Assembly: GCA_910587935.1 (NCBI GenBank)
Contig: CAJUNP010000018.1
Location: forward strand, 1 to 60,279
Direction: 5' to 3'
Source of the DNA: an uncultured Lachnospiraceae bacterium
Lineage (GTDB): Bacteria; Bacillota; Clostridia; Lachnospirales; Lachnospiraceae
DNA: 60,279 nucleotides
Position numbers and translations under genes: made by a program. The notes beneath the pieces are model-generated. The model was given only the letters and a program-made list of their open reading frames with translations. It ran no database searches and was not told the DNA's origin. Of the stretch, positions 25,494 through 35,143 are shown piece by piece. How positions within the stretch are numbered: position 1 is the stretch's first letter; every line of letters starts with the position of its first letter.

Positions 25494-27743
25494 TTATCCA
25501 TGTCCGAATACGTAAAACCACATACGGCCTTTTCGCAGGGACACCGTTATAGCCCCGTTTTCCTGTGTCTGCAAAACCGGACACCCCTGTTCCTTAAGCC
25601 TTTCAAGGAGTTCTTCGTGAGGATGCCCGTAGGAATTATTTTCCCCGCAGGAAATAATAGATGCCTTTGGATTGACCTGCCTGAGAAACTGTGGGGAAGT
25701 AGAATATTTAGAACCATGATGCGCAACCTTCAGCAGCGTTATGTTCTTTATTTCGGCTTCTTCCATCGCCTGTTCCAGACGTCTTTCCCCTTCGCCTTCC
25801 ACATCGCCTGTAAAAAGAACCGTAACATCTTCATAGGACAGATACAGCACCTGCGAAGAGGCGTTCTTTTCCCCTTCAAAATTCCCGGCGGGATGAAGGC
25901 AGGCCAGGGTAAGGCCTCCGTCCGTTACGCTCCCGCCTGCCTGTATGGTATAAACACCGGTTCCCGTTTCTTCGCACAGCTTTATCAATTCCCGGTATTC
26001 GTCAAAAAATTCTTGCCTTTTGCTTCCCGACAAAACCAGTTGGCGGATTGCCACGCCGCCCTTTTGTCTCTCCAGCAATTCCCGGATTCCGTTTATATGA
26101 TCCTGGTCGCCATGGGAAATGAAAACTGCTTTTATTTCCCGAATTCCCTGCTGCTTCAAAAAGGGCAGAATCTGATAAGTTCCCACATTGCTTTTACTGC
26201 TGCTGCCGCCGTCGATCAGATATACATTGCCGTTCTCATTCTGTACACAGATGCCGTCTCCCTGGCCTACATCCAGGAAGGTGATTGTAAATCCGGGGCG
26301 CGGACGCAAAAACAATACGGTTATCAGAACCGAAAGCACAGCCATCCTCTGTACATACCGAAGTTTCCCCGAAACTGCCAGAAAGCATAAAAGTCCGGCG
26401 GTAAACACCGCAATCTGCCAGAAATCAGGCTGCCCTGCAATAATGGTTCCCAGACCGGTCCATTCCGTAATATGGCACAGTTTTTCAAAAAGAGTCAGCG
26501 GCAGACAGATCCCCCGGGCTGCAATCCCGGCAAATCCTTTTATAGCTTCCGGCAGAAAAAGCGTAAAAATCCCGCCGCCCAGCACCACGCTCATAAGCGG
26601 AATCACCAACAGATTCCACATAATTCCCCACAGGGAAACCTCATAATAAAACCACAAAAAAACCGGCAGCGTAGCAATTGTAATACTCACGCTTAAAAGA
26701 AATGAATTCAGTACGGCAATAACTTTAACATTTCCTTTTTCCTCCGGTACTTTCAGGCAGGGATACAGCAGACTGATAGCCAGCACACAGGTATAGGAAA
26801 GCCAGAATCCGCTGTGGTACAGATAGAGCGGATTTTTAAGTATCAGAAACGCTGCGGAAACGGAAAGCGCCGTAAGCAAATCATAAGTCCGGCCCCACCA
26901 CTCCGCAAGCATCTGCAGGCAGAACATGAATACCGCCCGAAATACGGAAACGCCCGAACCTATCATCACTCCATACGCCGCTATCCAGATTCCTCCGGCA
27001 GCAGCCGCCGTCCGCATGGGTACGCCGATTCTGCGCAGTCCTTTGTACAATCCATAACCAAGCAGCGAAACATGAAGTCCCGATACGCTTAAAATATGTA
27101 AAATTCCCGCCGTTTTATATAAATCTTTGATTTCCCGGTCCAGCTCCGTTTTATCTCCCAAAAGCATCGTCGTCATAATCCCGGCTTCTTTTTGGGGATA
27201 ATAGCTGTGTATCTTTTTTTGGAGATACGTTTTAAACCGATATAACAGATGCGCCGGCCTGTTATAATCCTTTCCCGTCTGCAAAACGCCTGCGTTTTTT
27301 AATTTGCCCGAAATTCCCAGAATCCGGTAATACCGGCAGGCATCAAATTCTCCCGGATTAGACGCCGCTCTGTACGCCTCAAACCGGCCTCGCACAAGCG
27401 CTTCCTCACCGATTCTGTAATCCGGCGTCCCTTCGTTTTCTCCGCCGTCTATATAACATACCAGTCCGCATGGTAAATCCGATTTTATCTTTTGTTTGTC
27501 AGGGGATTTTGACTCATAGAATGGTTCCTGATCTGATTGAAAATAAGAGAGTGATTCCAGATATAAAACAGTCTGATTTTTTCCGTAATGATTCTTGATT
27601 TCTATTTTGCCGATCCTGCCGGCCGCCGTACAGTCCGTACCTTCAAACTGCCTGTAAACAGGAAAATCCGGCGGCGCAAGCTTCATTTTAAAACATGCCG
27701 CCGCCAGAACGGCCAGGCAGATTACTGCCAACGGTCTTTTCAA
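25494..27743 (-). CDS. comEC: DNA uptake channel protein ComEC/Rec2
   Basis: A 749-residue polytopic protein for transport of single-stranded DNA across the membrane. An N-terminal OB-like region (residues ~30-150) is followed by the Competence domain of many hydrophobic segments (about 190-480, including GILHILSVSGLHVSLLGYGLY) and a C-terminal metallo-beta-lactamase-like domain with DVGQGDGICVQ, LIDGGSS, SHGDQDHINGI and KVAHHGSKYSTS. All hallmarks are present and the frame is intact. It is 17 bases after the GerMN lipoprotein gene. Confidence 0.95.
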   Translation of the reverse strand: MKRPLAVICLAVLAAACFKMKLAPPDFPVYRQFEGTDCTAAGRIGKIEIKNHYGKNQTVLYLESLSYFQSDQEPFYESKSPDKQKIKSDLPCGLVCYIDGGENEGTPDYRIGEEALVRGRFEAYRAASNPGEFDACRYYRILGISGKLKNAGVLQTGKDYNRPAHLLYRFKTYLQKKIHSYYPQKEAGIMTTMLLGDKTELDREIKDLYKTAGILHILSVSGLHVSLLGYGLYKGLRRIGVPMRTAAAAGGIWIAAYGVMIGSGVSVFRAVFMFCLQMLAEWWGRTYDLLTALSVSAAFLILKNPLYLYHSGFWLSYTCVLAISLLYPCLKVPEEKGNVKVIAVLNSFLLSVSITIATLPVFLWFYYEVSLWGIMWNLLVIPLMSVVLGGGIFTLFLPEAIKGFAGIAARGICLPLTLFEKLCHITEWTGLGTIIAGQPDFWQIAVFTAGLLCFLAVSGKLRYVQRMAVLSVLITVLFLRPRPGFTITFLDVGQGDGICVQNENGNVYLIDGGSSSKSNVGTYQILPFLKQQGIREIKAVFISHGDQDHINGIRELLERQKGGVAIRQLVLSGSKRQEFFDEYRELIKLCEETGTGVYTIQAGGSVTDGGLTLACLHPAGNFEGEKNASSQVLYLSYEDVTVLFTGDVEGEGERRLEQAMEEAEIKNITLLKVAHHGSKYSTSPQFLRQVNPKASIISCGENNSYGHPHEELLERLKEQGCPVLQTQENGAITVSLRKGRMWFYVFGHG

Positions 27744-27760
27744 ATACTCTACTTCCTTTC

Positions 27761-28717
27761 CTATTCCGGATTTACTACCAAATCCAGATTTCTTTCAAAC
27801 ACTGTGCTTAAATTGACAGTCTCCCTGTACAGAACATCCGTTTTTCCGTTCACGGATATCTGAACCTTATTAACACTGGGAAGCTCTATCAGGGAATTAA
27901 CGACAGAATAAATTACAACCTCCGCCGAAGCGTTGTTCAGCTGCGTCAGAAAGGTCTCATTCAAGTTAACATAACATATTCCATCATTAATCGTAACGCT
28001 TAAAACCTTCGTTTCCGGATTCAGGGTCGGATATACGTTCTTCGTCATACTGGTAGGTCCCAAAACCAGCTGCTCCGCCACCAGACGCTCCATCGACAGA
28101 TTGGTGTTATACACCAGCGTACGGTTTACGGCAATCAGTCCGTTTCCTTCCTCGTTCGTAAAATACAGCCGGATACGCACCTGCTCCATGGAATTGATCT
28201 GGCTTCCTTCATTATCCACAAAAGTATCGGTATTCATCATCCCTATAGGACTGCCAAGGCTGTCCATAAGAGGTTGTCCGCTTACCGTAACGCCTACATA
28301 CTGTACGCCCTCTATCTGAACCAGTGTCCGGACTAACGCCGCCCTTGTCAGGACCTCCTGCGGCACGGAAAGTTTCCGGTACTCCTCATCCATATCCAGG
28401 ATCAGATTGCCTTCCCGAAGTTCATAACCAAGCACGGCAAAACCCTGTGCCAGGGGAGGCTTGTACTCCAGCCGCTCCGGCACCGTGCCAAGAACGGACA
28501 GCAATTCTTCCACCTGTTCCTGCGGGTCTGTCAAGTCCGCCTGCATTGTGTATTCCTGTGTTACTACTTTTACCTCGTCATTGCTGATATAATTTACCAA
28601 AAAAATCTTATCCTCATCCACATTTTCTCTCCTGCCGCACGCATTCAGCGCACCGACGGTCAAAACTGCGGCGCAGATAACCCATATTTTTCTTTTTATT
28701 CTCATATCCAAACCCAT
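27761..28717 (-). CDS. GerMN domain lipoprotein
   Basis: A 318-residue secreted lipoprotein: basic start, hydrophobic segment and lipobox ALNAC with the lipid cysteine near residue 27. Two GerMN-type repeats follow, about residues 75-165 (LVRTLVQIEGVQYVGVTV) and 180-300 (LSMERLVAEQLVLGP, VINSLIELP-like, VQISVNGK). In Bacillus GerM acts in sporulation and germination; in Actinobacteria the LpqB partner of MtrAB carries the same domain. It lies directly after a response regulator-kinase pair, 40 bases after the kinase, so it may be its signal partner. Confidence 0.88.
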   Translation of the reverse strand: MGLDMRIKRKIWVICAAVLTVGALNACGRRENVDEDKIFLVNYISNDEVKVVTQEYTMQADLTDPQEQVEELLSVLGTVPERLEYKPPLAQGFAVLGYELREGNLILDMDEEYRKLSVPQEVLTRAALVRTLVQIEGVQYVGVTVSGQPLMDSLGSPIGMMNTDTFVDNEGSQINSMEQVRIRLYFTNEEGNGLIAVNRTLVYNTNLSMERLVAEQLVLGPTSMTKNVYPTLNPETKVLSVTINDGICYVNLNETFLTQLNNASAEVVIYSVVNSLIELPSVNKVQISVNGKTDVLYRETVNLSTVFERNLDLVVNPE

Positions 28718-28757
28718 TGCATCTCTTCCCTTTTCCCGGTTCCGTCATGTCTGCATG

Positions 28758-30251
28758 TTAAAAAGCAATATAGTTTAATGGAATTTTAACGATAAAAACA
28801 GTCCCCTCATTCTCCACACTGCTTACTTTAACGGAGCCCTTATGCCGCAAAACAGCACTTCTTGCTATGGCAAGGCCCAGACCGGTTCCTCCGATCTCTC
28901 TGGAGTGGGATTTATCTACACGGTAAAAACGCTCAAATATATGGCCTAAAGCTTCCTCCGGAATTCCGATGCCCGTATCCGATATTTCCAATGTAAAATA
29001 TTGATGGTCCGCATCCAGAACCACTTTGACGCGACCATGTTCTTTATTATATTTAATAGCATTCTCCACCAGATTAGATAAAATCAAAGTCATCTTTACT
29101 TCGTCTACCTCTGCGGTAACGGGGCGGATACTTTCAAAAACAACTTCCACATCCTTTTTACGCGCAATGGGACGCAAACGCCTTAAAATCAATTCGGTCA
29201 GCGCATTTATATCCACGGTACTGATATTCAGTCCCGACGCCGTCTTATCCATTTTAACCAGCGCAAGCAAATCCGTAATAATTTGATTCTCTCTGTCAAT
29301 TTCTTCTGCAATATCCGTCAGAAATTCACGGTAAAGCTCCGGCGGCGCATCCGTCTGCGCCAGCAGGGAATCTGCCAGTACTTTCATGGACGCCAGCGGC
29401 GTCTTTAATTCATGGGACACATTCGCCACGAATTCCTGTCTTGACGTGTCAAGAACTCTCATCCTTTTGAGCAGGGCGTTAAACGCATCGATAATATGCG
29501 TCGTTTCCACATAATCGGGCACGGAAATCTTTTCATCCGAAAATCCTTCTTTTACCCTGTTAATCGCATCCGTAACGTAATTAAAAGGTCTGGCCAGCAG
29601 AAGGGAACAGACAATCGCCAGAGTAAAAACAACAAGCATAATCAAGGCTTCCCATATAAAGGCCTTCCGATTCATACTGCTTAATGTTGAAGTTATATAT
29701 TCGGCGGAAATACTTGTTAACATAACTCCCCGTACAACACTTTCTTCTATCGGTTCTCCCTGTCCGTCGTCTTTCGTGACCGTTACTAAAATTGGAACCG
29801 TCATTTCGATATATCCGTCTGTGTTATACTCATCGGGGCGTACATAATTAGACAGACTTTCCCCCTTAAAGGTACGGAAAACTTCTTCCGAAATAATTGT
29901 TCTTCCCTCACTGACCCCGTATGTATCTTTAACTATTTTGTAATTGCTTCCGATAATCAGCACACGTCCGTCATAAAGGCTGGATAACATGTCCAGTTCC
30001 GCGTTAATTACTTCCGAAGAAGCATCCTGAAGATAATTGTAGGTAATCAAATGATTGGCAAGAATCTTCAGCTGATTCTGTACTACTTTCTGACGCTGAT
30101 ATACCGCGCGTTCTTCATAGCTTTTTAAAATCCCATAACGCATCAATATACTGGGAATTGTACCGACCAGCATAATAATGATAAAAATCCTTGCCTTTAA
30201 ACTGCGCATGGACGGCAGTCGTTTTACCGCATCCCTGATCTTATTCCACAT
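28758..30251 (-). CDS. membrane sensor histidine kinase
   Basis: A 497-residue kinase. Two membrane segments at about residues 20-38 and 203-225 enclose a ~165-residue extracytoplasmic sensor domain. A HAMP domain (about 228-280) follows, then the dimerisation/phosphorylation helix FVANVSHELKTPLASMKV with the phosphorylated His near 293, and an ATPase domain with NLVENAIKYNK, DTGIGIPEE and GGTGLGLAI. The partner is the OmpR-type regulator 12 bases upstream. The ligand is unknown. Confidence 0.95.
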   Translation of the reverse strand: MWNKIRDAVKRLPSMRSLKARIFIIIMLVGTIPSILMRYGILKSYEERAVYQRQKVVQNQLKILANHLITYNYLQDASSEVINAELDMLSSLYDGRVLIIGSNYKIVKDTYGVSEGRTIISEEVFRTFKGESLSNYVRPDEYNTDGYIEMTVPILVTVTKDDGQGEPIEESVVRGVMLTSISAEYITSTLSSMNRKAFIWEALIMLVVFTLAIVCSLLLARPFNYVTDAINRVKEGFSDEKISVPDYVETTHIIDAFNALLKRMRVLDTSRQEFVANVSHELKTPLASMKVLADSLLAQTDAPPELYREFLTDIAEEIDRENQIITDLLALVKMDKTASGLNISTVDINALTELILRRLRPIARKKDVEVVFESIRPVTAEVDEVKMTLILSNLVENAIKYNKEHGRVKVVLDADHQYFTLEISDTGIGIPEEALGHIFERFYRVDKSHSREIGGTGLGLAIARSAVLRHKGSVKVSSVENEGTVFIVKIPLNYIAF

Positions 30252-30263
30252 ATTTTTGCTCCG

Positions 30264-30956
30264 CTATTCTACGTTAAAATAATAGCCAACCCCCCATTTG
30301 GTATGCACGTATCTGGGCTCGCTGGGACTCTTTTCAATTTTTTCACGAAGTCTTCGGATATGTACGTCAACCGTACGCACGTCTCCCGGATAATCTTCCC
30401 CCCAGACCAGCTTTAAAAGTCCTTCTCTGCTGTACACCTTGTTGGGTGTCTTAATCATCAGTTCCAGCAGTTCAAACTCTTTTGCAGTCAGATTAATCTC
30501 TTTACCGGAAATAAAAACGCGTCTGCCTTCACAGTCCAGTTTCATATCGCTTTGTTCTATAATTTTATCCGCTTCCGGTTTCTTTTCTTTTTGTCCCATA
30601 CGGCGCATAATCGCTTTAATACGGGCTTTTACTTCCAGAATATTAAAGGGTTTTGTAATATAATCGTCAGCGCCGTACTCCAGCCCCAGAATTTTATCCA
30701 TATCGTCTCCCTTTGCCGTAAGCATTACAATAGGAACATTGGAAAAATCCCGGATCTGCTGGCAGACCTCAAAACCGGTGAGCTTCGGAAGCATAACGTC
30801 CAGCAGTATCATATCATAGGTATGCGCCTGCGCCATCTCCAGCGCCTCCTGCCCGTCGTATGCACAGTCTACTTCCATTCCGTCCTGTTCCAGACTGAAC
30901 CGGATTCCTTTTACAATCAGCTTTTCGTCGTCCACTACCAAAACTCTTTTTCCCAT
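30264..30956 (-). CDS. OmpR-family response regulator
   Basis: A 230-residue regulator with receiver domain (VVDDE acidic pair, phospho-acceptor Asp53 in LLDVMLP, MLTAKGDDMDK and ITKPF) and a C-terminal winged-helix DNA-binding domain (LTAKEFELLELMIKTPNKVYSREGLL in pieces, VDVHIRRLREKIE, KWGVGYYF). Closest in style to WalR/PhoP regulators. It precedes its kinase and follows comEA by 30 bases. Confidence 0.95.
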   Translation of the reverse strand: MGKRVLVVDDEKLIVKGIRFSLEQDGMEVDCAYDGQEALEMAQAHTYDMILLDVMLPKLTGFEVCQQIRDFSNVPIVMLTAKGDDMDKILGLEYGADDYITKPFNILEVKARIKAIMRRMGQKEKKPEADKIIEQSDMKLDCEGRRVFISGKEINLTAKEFELLELMIKTPNKVYSREGLLKLVWGEDYPGDVRTVDVHIRRLREKIEKSPSEPRYVHTKWGVGYYFNVE

Positions 30957-30986
30957 TTTTATACCCTTTCTGTCTCCCGACCCTCA

Positions 30987-31727
30987 TTATTCTACATAAA
31001 TTCTGTTTTCCACACCCGTATATACGCCTTCTTTAATGCCTTCAACCTGCTTCAGCTCTTCTTTTGCCAAAAAGCTTCCTTTTTTCTCCCGGTAACGGAT
31101 AATGGCTTCCGCTTTCGCCGTACCGATACCTGGCAGCGAACACAGTTCTTCTTTCCCTGCGGTATTCAGATTGACCATGGGTTCTCCACCCGCGTTTTGC
31201 TTCACACCGCCCGGCTCCTGTCTTGTTTCCTGTAAAATAATACCGAAACCAGACTCGCCTTCTTCCTCTTGTGCAAGAAGTTCCGTCTCTTTTCTGGTCG
31301 GAATTACGATTTTACCTTCGTCCGGCAAAAACTGCGCCTGATTCACGTAGTCCGTGTCGGCTTCCTCTAAAAAACCTCCGGCGGCGGCAACGGCTTCAAA
31401 CACACGGCTTCCCTCCGGAAGTTCATAAACGCCGGGATTCTTTACGGCGCCGCATATATGTACATACAGGAAAGACACCGCCTCTGCCTCATATGCCTCT
31501 CCCGATACGGATTCTGCCTGTTCGCCGGCCGCCTTTTGCTCTTCGGTCCGATCTGCCGGTTCCTGCCTGCCCCCCGTTTCTTCCGTCTGTAATTGTTCCA
31601 AAGATATTCCCATCTGATCTTTTTTGACACAGCCGCATAGAAATACTGCCACCAGAATAAACTTTATGATTAGTATCCTTGATTTGTGCATCTTTTTAGC
31701 GTAGAAATTACTGTTTTTTTCATACAT
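30987..31727 (-). CDS. comEA: ComEA-like DNA receptor, probable lipoprotein
   Basis: A 246-residue competence protein that binds DNA outside the membrane. The N-terminus has a hydrophobic stretch ending FLCGC, a likely lipobox. A disordered Glu/Gln-rich linker leads to an SLBB domain (VHICGAVKNPGVYEL, RVFEAVAAAGG) and a C-terminal helix-hairpin-helix pair (VNLNTAGKEELCSLPGIG, KAEAIIRYR). The start is uncertain: neither the ATG at 31727 nor the internal one at 31691 has a well-spaced ribosome binding site. First gene of the com/sensor operon. Confidence 0.9.
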   Translation of the reverse strand: MYEKNSNFYAKKMHKSRILIIKFILVAVFLCGCVKKDQMGISLEQLQTEETGGRQEPADRTEEQKAAGEQAESVSGEAYEAEAVSFLYVHICGAVKNPGVYELPEGSRVFEAVAAAGGFLEEADTDYVNQAQFLPDEGKIVIPTRKETELLAQEEEGESGFGIILQETRQEPGGVKQNAGGEPMVNLNTAGKEELCSLPGIGTAKAEAIIRYREKKGSFLAKEELKQVEGIKEGVYTGVENRIYVE

Positions 31728-31784
31728 ACCGCATAGTTTCCTTTCTTTTTCGAAAGGAAGGCCCCTTCTATGCCGATGCTTTTT

Positions 31785-31813
31785 ATTTTAAAGTAATTGC
31801 CTTCTTTTTACAA
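31785..31813 (-). promoter_or_regulatory. promoter of the comEA-sensor-comEC operon
   Basis: Minus strand TTGTAA (31808-31813), 17 bases, TAAAAT (31785-31790). The leader then has a hairpin TTCCTTTC/GAAAGGAA at 31736-31757, which would cover the AAGGAA upstream of comEA. Confidence 0.6.
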
Positions 31814-31843
31814 GTGTATCCTGGATTTTTTTACGGCTTTCTT

Positions 31844-32275
31844 CTATTTCCACTTAAATATGATAATTCCGGCGATGGCTGCCGCCATACCGATTATTTT
31901 ACGGAACTCCAAAGGTTGTTTTTCTACGCCGAACCACCCCATAAGTTCGATTACATAAGCTACCAGAAGCTGTGCAACCACTATAAGCATTACGGCTTTG
32001 GCCGGTCCCAGCATTTCCATTCCTTTAATTACCGTATAGGTAATAAACGCGCCGATGGCTCCGCCAAGAAGCATGTATTTCGGTTCTACCTTCAGTAAAG
32101 ATGCAAAGGAGCTGCGGTCGGTAATCAGCCACCCGGCGATGCATACCAGCAGCGCCGTAAACTGTACGAACGCATTGGCAACCCAGATTCCCGACGTTTT
32201 CGTAACCTGTGTGTTAAATACGCCCTGTATGCTCATCAGTGCTCCGGAAATCAGAGCGATCAAAATTCCTAACAT
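31844..32275 (-). CDS. YdcZ-type DMT superfamily membrane protein
   Basis: A 143-residue, almost wholly hydrophobic protein with about five membrane segments (ILIALISGALMSIQGVFN, ALLVCIAGWLI, AFITYTVIKGMEMLGPAKAVM in pieces, IIGMAAAIAGIIIF). This matches the PF04657 (YdcZ) half-size drug/metabolite transporter family. ATG 32275 follows AAAGGA; a longer frame reading up to 32416 would run across the upstream terminator and is rejected. Substrate unknown. Confidence 0.87.
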   Translation of the reverse strand: MLGILIALISGALMSIQGVFNTQVTKTSGIWVANAFVQFTALLVCIAGWLITDRSSFASLLKVEPKYMLLGGAIGAFITYTVIKGMEMLGPAKAVMLIVVAQLLVAYVIELMGWFGVEKQPLEFRKIIGMAAAIAGIIIFKWK

Positions 32276-32340
32276 AGTCTGTTCCTTTCCGCCGGAAAAT
32301 CTTTCCCGGCTATCAGAAATATTTGCCGCCGGATGCGGCC

Positions 32341-32373
32341 AAAGAAAAACACAGGAGAAGGTGTCTCCTGTGT
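32341..32373 (-). terminator. terminator of the arginine operon
   Basis: Minus strand ACACAGGAGA and TCTCCTGTGT form a perfect stem (32349-32373), followed by TTTTTCTTT. It lies 60 bases after the solute-binding protein gene. Confidence 0.92.
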
Positions 32374-32432
32374 TATTTATTTCCTTTTTCTGAAAAGAAT
32401 ATTCATTTGCCTGCAAAAATACCGTATAAAAG

Positions 32433-33914
32433 CTACTGATTCGTCACTTCGCCGTCGTCCATCGTTTCTCCGTCGTCAATGTATTCTTCCTCTTCTTCCG
32501 GCTCTGTCTGCGGTTCTTCTATATATTCTTCGGTAAAAGGCTGTCCCAGAATCTGCGTCATCATCTGTTCGGACAATCCCCTGACCAGATCGTTAATGTT
32601 TTCCCCATTCCATACCCTGGAAAAAAGTATTTCGAGCTGAATCCAGAAGTTACTGGTTTCGATCATTTTAGGCATGGGAATCGATTTTTCATATTCCGAT
32701 CGGAACGCGTTAAGCCAGAAATTCTCATAAGCGGCATGATAGGAGGAAGCCGTCTTTCCCGTGCGTGTATAAAAATTGTCAAGATATTCCGTCGTCAGAT
32801 ATGTTGCAAACCGGTTGGCCAGCTCCTGCTGCCCGGAATATCCGTTCACCACAACCGCATTGGTAACGGACAGGGAACGTCCCGCCAAAGCCTCGCTGAT
32901 ACGCGGAACCGTCATAATCCCGTACTCAAACGGAAAACTTCCGTCTTCCCCGGCTTCTTCCAGTCTTGCTATGGCATCGTTGGTAACAACGGAAAACACA
33001 ACCTTACCGTCTATAAAATCCTGCAACACACTGTCATACGTAACCATATCCGGCTCAATATAAAAGAACTGGTTCAGCTTCTGATATACTTTCAGACATT
33101 CAATGGATTCCAGATTATATATGTCGATCTGATTCTCATCATCGCCGGCCTCTCCGCCGACTACCATGTACTGCCCTATAAAATAATAGTTATAAAAAAT
33201 ATCCGACACGTCCCATTTTAAAATAGATTCTACCGCCTCGGGAGCAATATAAGCGTCCGCAAAGGAAAGAAGTTCGTCCATAGTCTGCGGTAAAAGCTCC
33301 TGCACCGACGCCTCCAGCTGCTCCTGCGGCACAGAAAATTCCGCCGCTTCTTCCGCTTCTTCTCCCTCCGCCCCGGCTCCGGCTTCTTCCTTAAGACGTT
33401 CTTTTACAAAGTCTTCCAGATACGTTTTATTATATAAATAGGCGCTGGTCTCAAAATAATAAGGATACGCTATAATCTTACCGTCGTACGTAACCGCAGA
33501 TAACGCCGACTGCGGAAAAACTTCCGGCGTGCACACGGGGCTGTCCTTAATCTCCGCGGCGAGTCCCGCAAGATATGCCTTCCCCAGCGAATCATTGCTG
33601 AGCAGGTATACGTCGGGCATCTGTTCTTCGTCATGGAGTGAAGCATAATTAACGGCTTCCACATATTCCCGGCCGGACTTTAACACCGGAATTACCCGTA
33701 CGTCATTGGCTTCGCCGAAATTCACTGCCGCACTGTTAACATAATCGGACAGCGCATCATCCGTATACCAGAAATATATAGTATCCTTTTTACCTCCAAA
33801 CAGGGATTCCTCCGTTTCCTTGGGCACGGTAACGCCGCTGGCGCCCACTCCGATTACGCCTGCCGTCATACCGATTACCAATAACATTGCCGTCAGTCTC
33901 TTCCTAAGAATCAT
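32433..33914 (-). CDS. extracellular solute-binding protein (family 1-like), orphan
   Basis: A 493-residue secreted protein. A signal peptide (residues 1-25) is present but no lipobox cysteine. The body is a periplasmic-binding fold of the sugar type (YFWYTDDALSDYVN, AYPYYFETSAYLYNK, a late NAFRSEYEKSIPMPKM). Two acidic low-complexity parts are unusual: an insert at about 175-195 (EEAGAGAEGEEAEEAAE) and a C-terminal tail rich in Glu/Asp. No permease or ATPase gene is nearby. It starts 15 bases after argD with AGGAG, so it belongs to the arginine operon. Confidence 0.85.
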   Translation of the reverse strand: MILRKRLTAMLLVIGMTAGVIGVGASGVTVPKETEESLFGGKKDTIYFWYTDDALSDYVNSAAVNFGEANDVRVIPVLKSGREYVEAVNYASLHDEEQMPDVYLLSNDSLGKAYLAGLAAEIKDSPVCTPEVFPQSALSAVTYDGKIIAYPYYFETSAYLYNKTYLEDFVKERLKEEAGAGAEGEEAEEAAEFSVPQEQLEASVQELLPQTMDELLSFADAYIAPEAVESILKWDVSDIFYNYYFIGQYMVVGGEAGDDENQIDIYNLESIECLKVYQKLNQFFYIEPDMVTYDSVLQDFIDGKVVFSVVTNDAIARLEEAGEDGSFPFEYGIMTVPRISEALAGRSLSVTNAVVVNGYSGQQELANRFATYLTTEYLDNFYTRTGKTASSYHAAYENFWLNAFRSEYEKSIPMPKMIETSNFWIQLEILFSRVWNGENINDLVRGLSEQMMTQILGQPFTEEYIEEPQTEPEEEEEYIDDGETMDDGEVTNQ

Positions 33915-33929
33915 GTATTTTCTCCTACT

Positions 33930-35129
33930 CTAAACTGCTTCCGCCTGTTTTATGCATTCTCTCAGAATCGCCGTCATGGCATCCACATGTTCTTCTGTAA
34001 TAATCAGCGGAGGAACAAACCGGAGGATATGCGTACCCGCATTAATCAGCACCAGCCCTTTCTCTAACGCACGGTTAATCACAGCTCCCACCGGAACCTT
34101 AAATACAAGTCCCTGCATCAGCCCTACGCCGCGCCTGGTCTCTATACAGTCAAATTCCTCTGCCAGTTTATCAAGTTCCTGTTCCAGATAATTCCCTACC
34201 TTTTCCACATGTTCTATTATATGATTCCTGTCAAATAAATCAAGCACTTTCGAAACGGCTGCGCAGGCAAGAGGATTCCCTCCATAGGTCGTTCCATGGT
34301 CTCCCGCCGTCAAAGATGCGGCGCCGACTTTTTCCGTCATCAGAAAAGCGCCCACCGGAACGCCGCAGCCAAGCGCCTTTGCCGTCGTCATGATATCCGG
34401 TTTTATGCCGTAGCGCTGCCACGCAAAAAAGGTCCCGCACCGCCCCATGCCGCACTGTATTTCATCAAGAATCAGGAGAATGTCCCGCTTTTCACACAGT
34501 TCCTTTACCTGTTCCAAAAACTCTTTGCGCACCGGAAAAATGCCGCCTTCCCCCTGCACGGTTTCAAGCAGAATGGCGCAGGTTTTATCCGTTACCTGTG
34601 CGGCGACGCTCTCAAAATCATTCAATACCGCAAAACGGATATTTCCGATCATGGGTTCAAAAGCCTCCCGGTACTTTGGATTTCCGGTTACCGACAACGC
34701 TCCCATGGTTCTTCCGTGGAAAGAATGTTCCATGGCAATTATCTCATGATCCGTCCTGCCGTCCTTTAAATACGCATACTTTCTGGCCGCCTTAACGGCT
34801 CCCTCAATGGCTTCCGCGCCGCTGTTCGTAAAAAAGACCCTGTCCATGCCGGAGACCGCTTTCAGCTTTTTTGCCGCTTCCACCGCAGGAACATTGTAAT
34901 AGTAATTGGAAGTATGAATCAGCTTGTCAATCTGTCCTTTTAAGGCGTCGTTATATTCCCGGTTCCCGTACCCTAATGCAAACACCGCAATGCCCGCGGC
35001 AAAATCCAGGTATTTTTTCCCTTCCAGATCGTACAGATATACGTCTTCACCGCGATCGAATACAATCGGGTAACGATTATATGTATGCAGCAGATCTTTT
35101 TCCGCCTGCTCTATGTATTCCTTCATCAT
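33930..35129 (-). CDS. argD: acetylornithine aminotransferase
   Basis: PLP enzyme of arginine synthesis converting N-acetylglutamate semialdehyde to N-acetylornithine. The 399-residue protein has FTNSGAEAIEGAVKAARKY, HSFHGRTMGALSVTG, LDEIQCGMGRCG and the PLP lysine in MTTAKALGCGVPVG near residue 250. It lies 14 bases after argB. Confidence 0.95.
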   Translation of the reverse strand: MMKEYIEQAEKDLLHTYNRYPIVFDRGEDVYLYDLEGKKYLDFAAGIAVFALGYGNREYNDALKGQIDKLIHTSNYYYNVPAVEAAKKLKAVSGMDRVFFTNSGAEAIEGAVKAARKYAYLKDGRTDHEIIAMEHSFHGRTMGALSVTGNPKYREAFEPMIGNIRFAVLNDFESVAAQVTDKTCAILLETVQGEGGIFPVRKEFLEQVKELCEKRDILLILDEIQCGMGRCGTFFAWQRYGIKPDIMTTAKALGCGVPVGAFLMTEKVGAASLTAGDHGTTYGGNPLACAAVSKVLDLFDRNHIIEHVEKVGNYLEQELDKLAEEFDCIETRRGVGLMQGLVFKVPVGAVINRALEKGLVLINAGTHILRFVPPLIITEEHVDAMTAILRECIKQAEAV

Positions 35130-35143
35130 CCTTGATCCCCTCC

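Noticed and set aside
25287..26390. 367-codon plus-strand ORF
   Set aside because: It lies antisense to comEC and holA, lacks a ribosome binding site and has shadow-like composition (many Phe, Ser, Cys).
31844..32416. 190-codon reading of the YdcZ-type gene
   Set aside because: The extra 47 codons cross a terminator hairpin and lack a ribosome binding site; the start at 32275 has AAAGGA.
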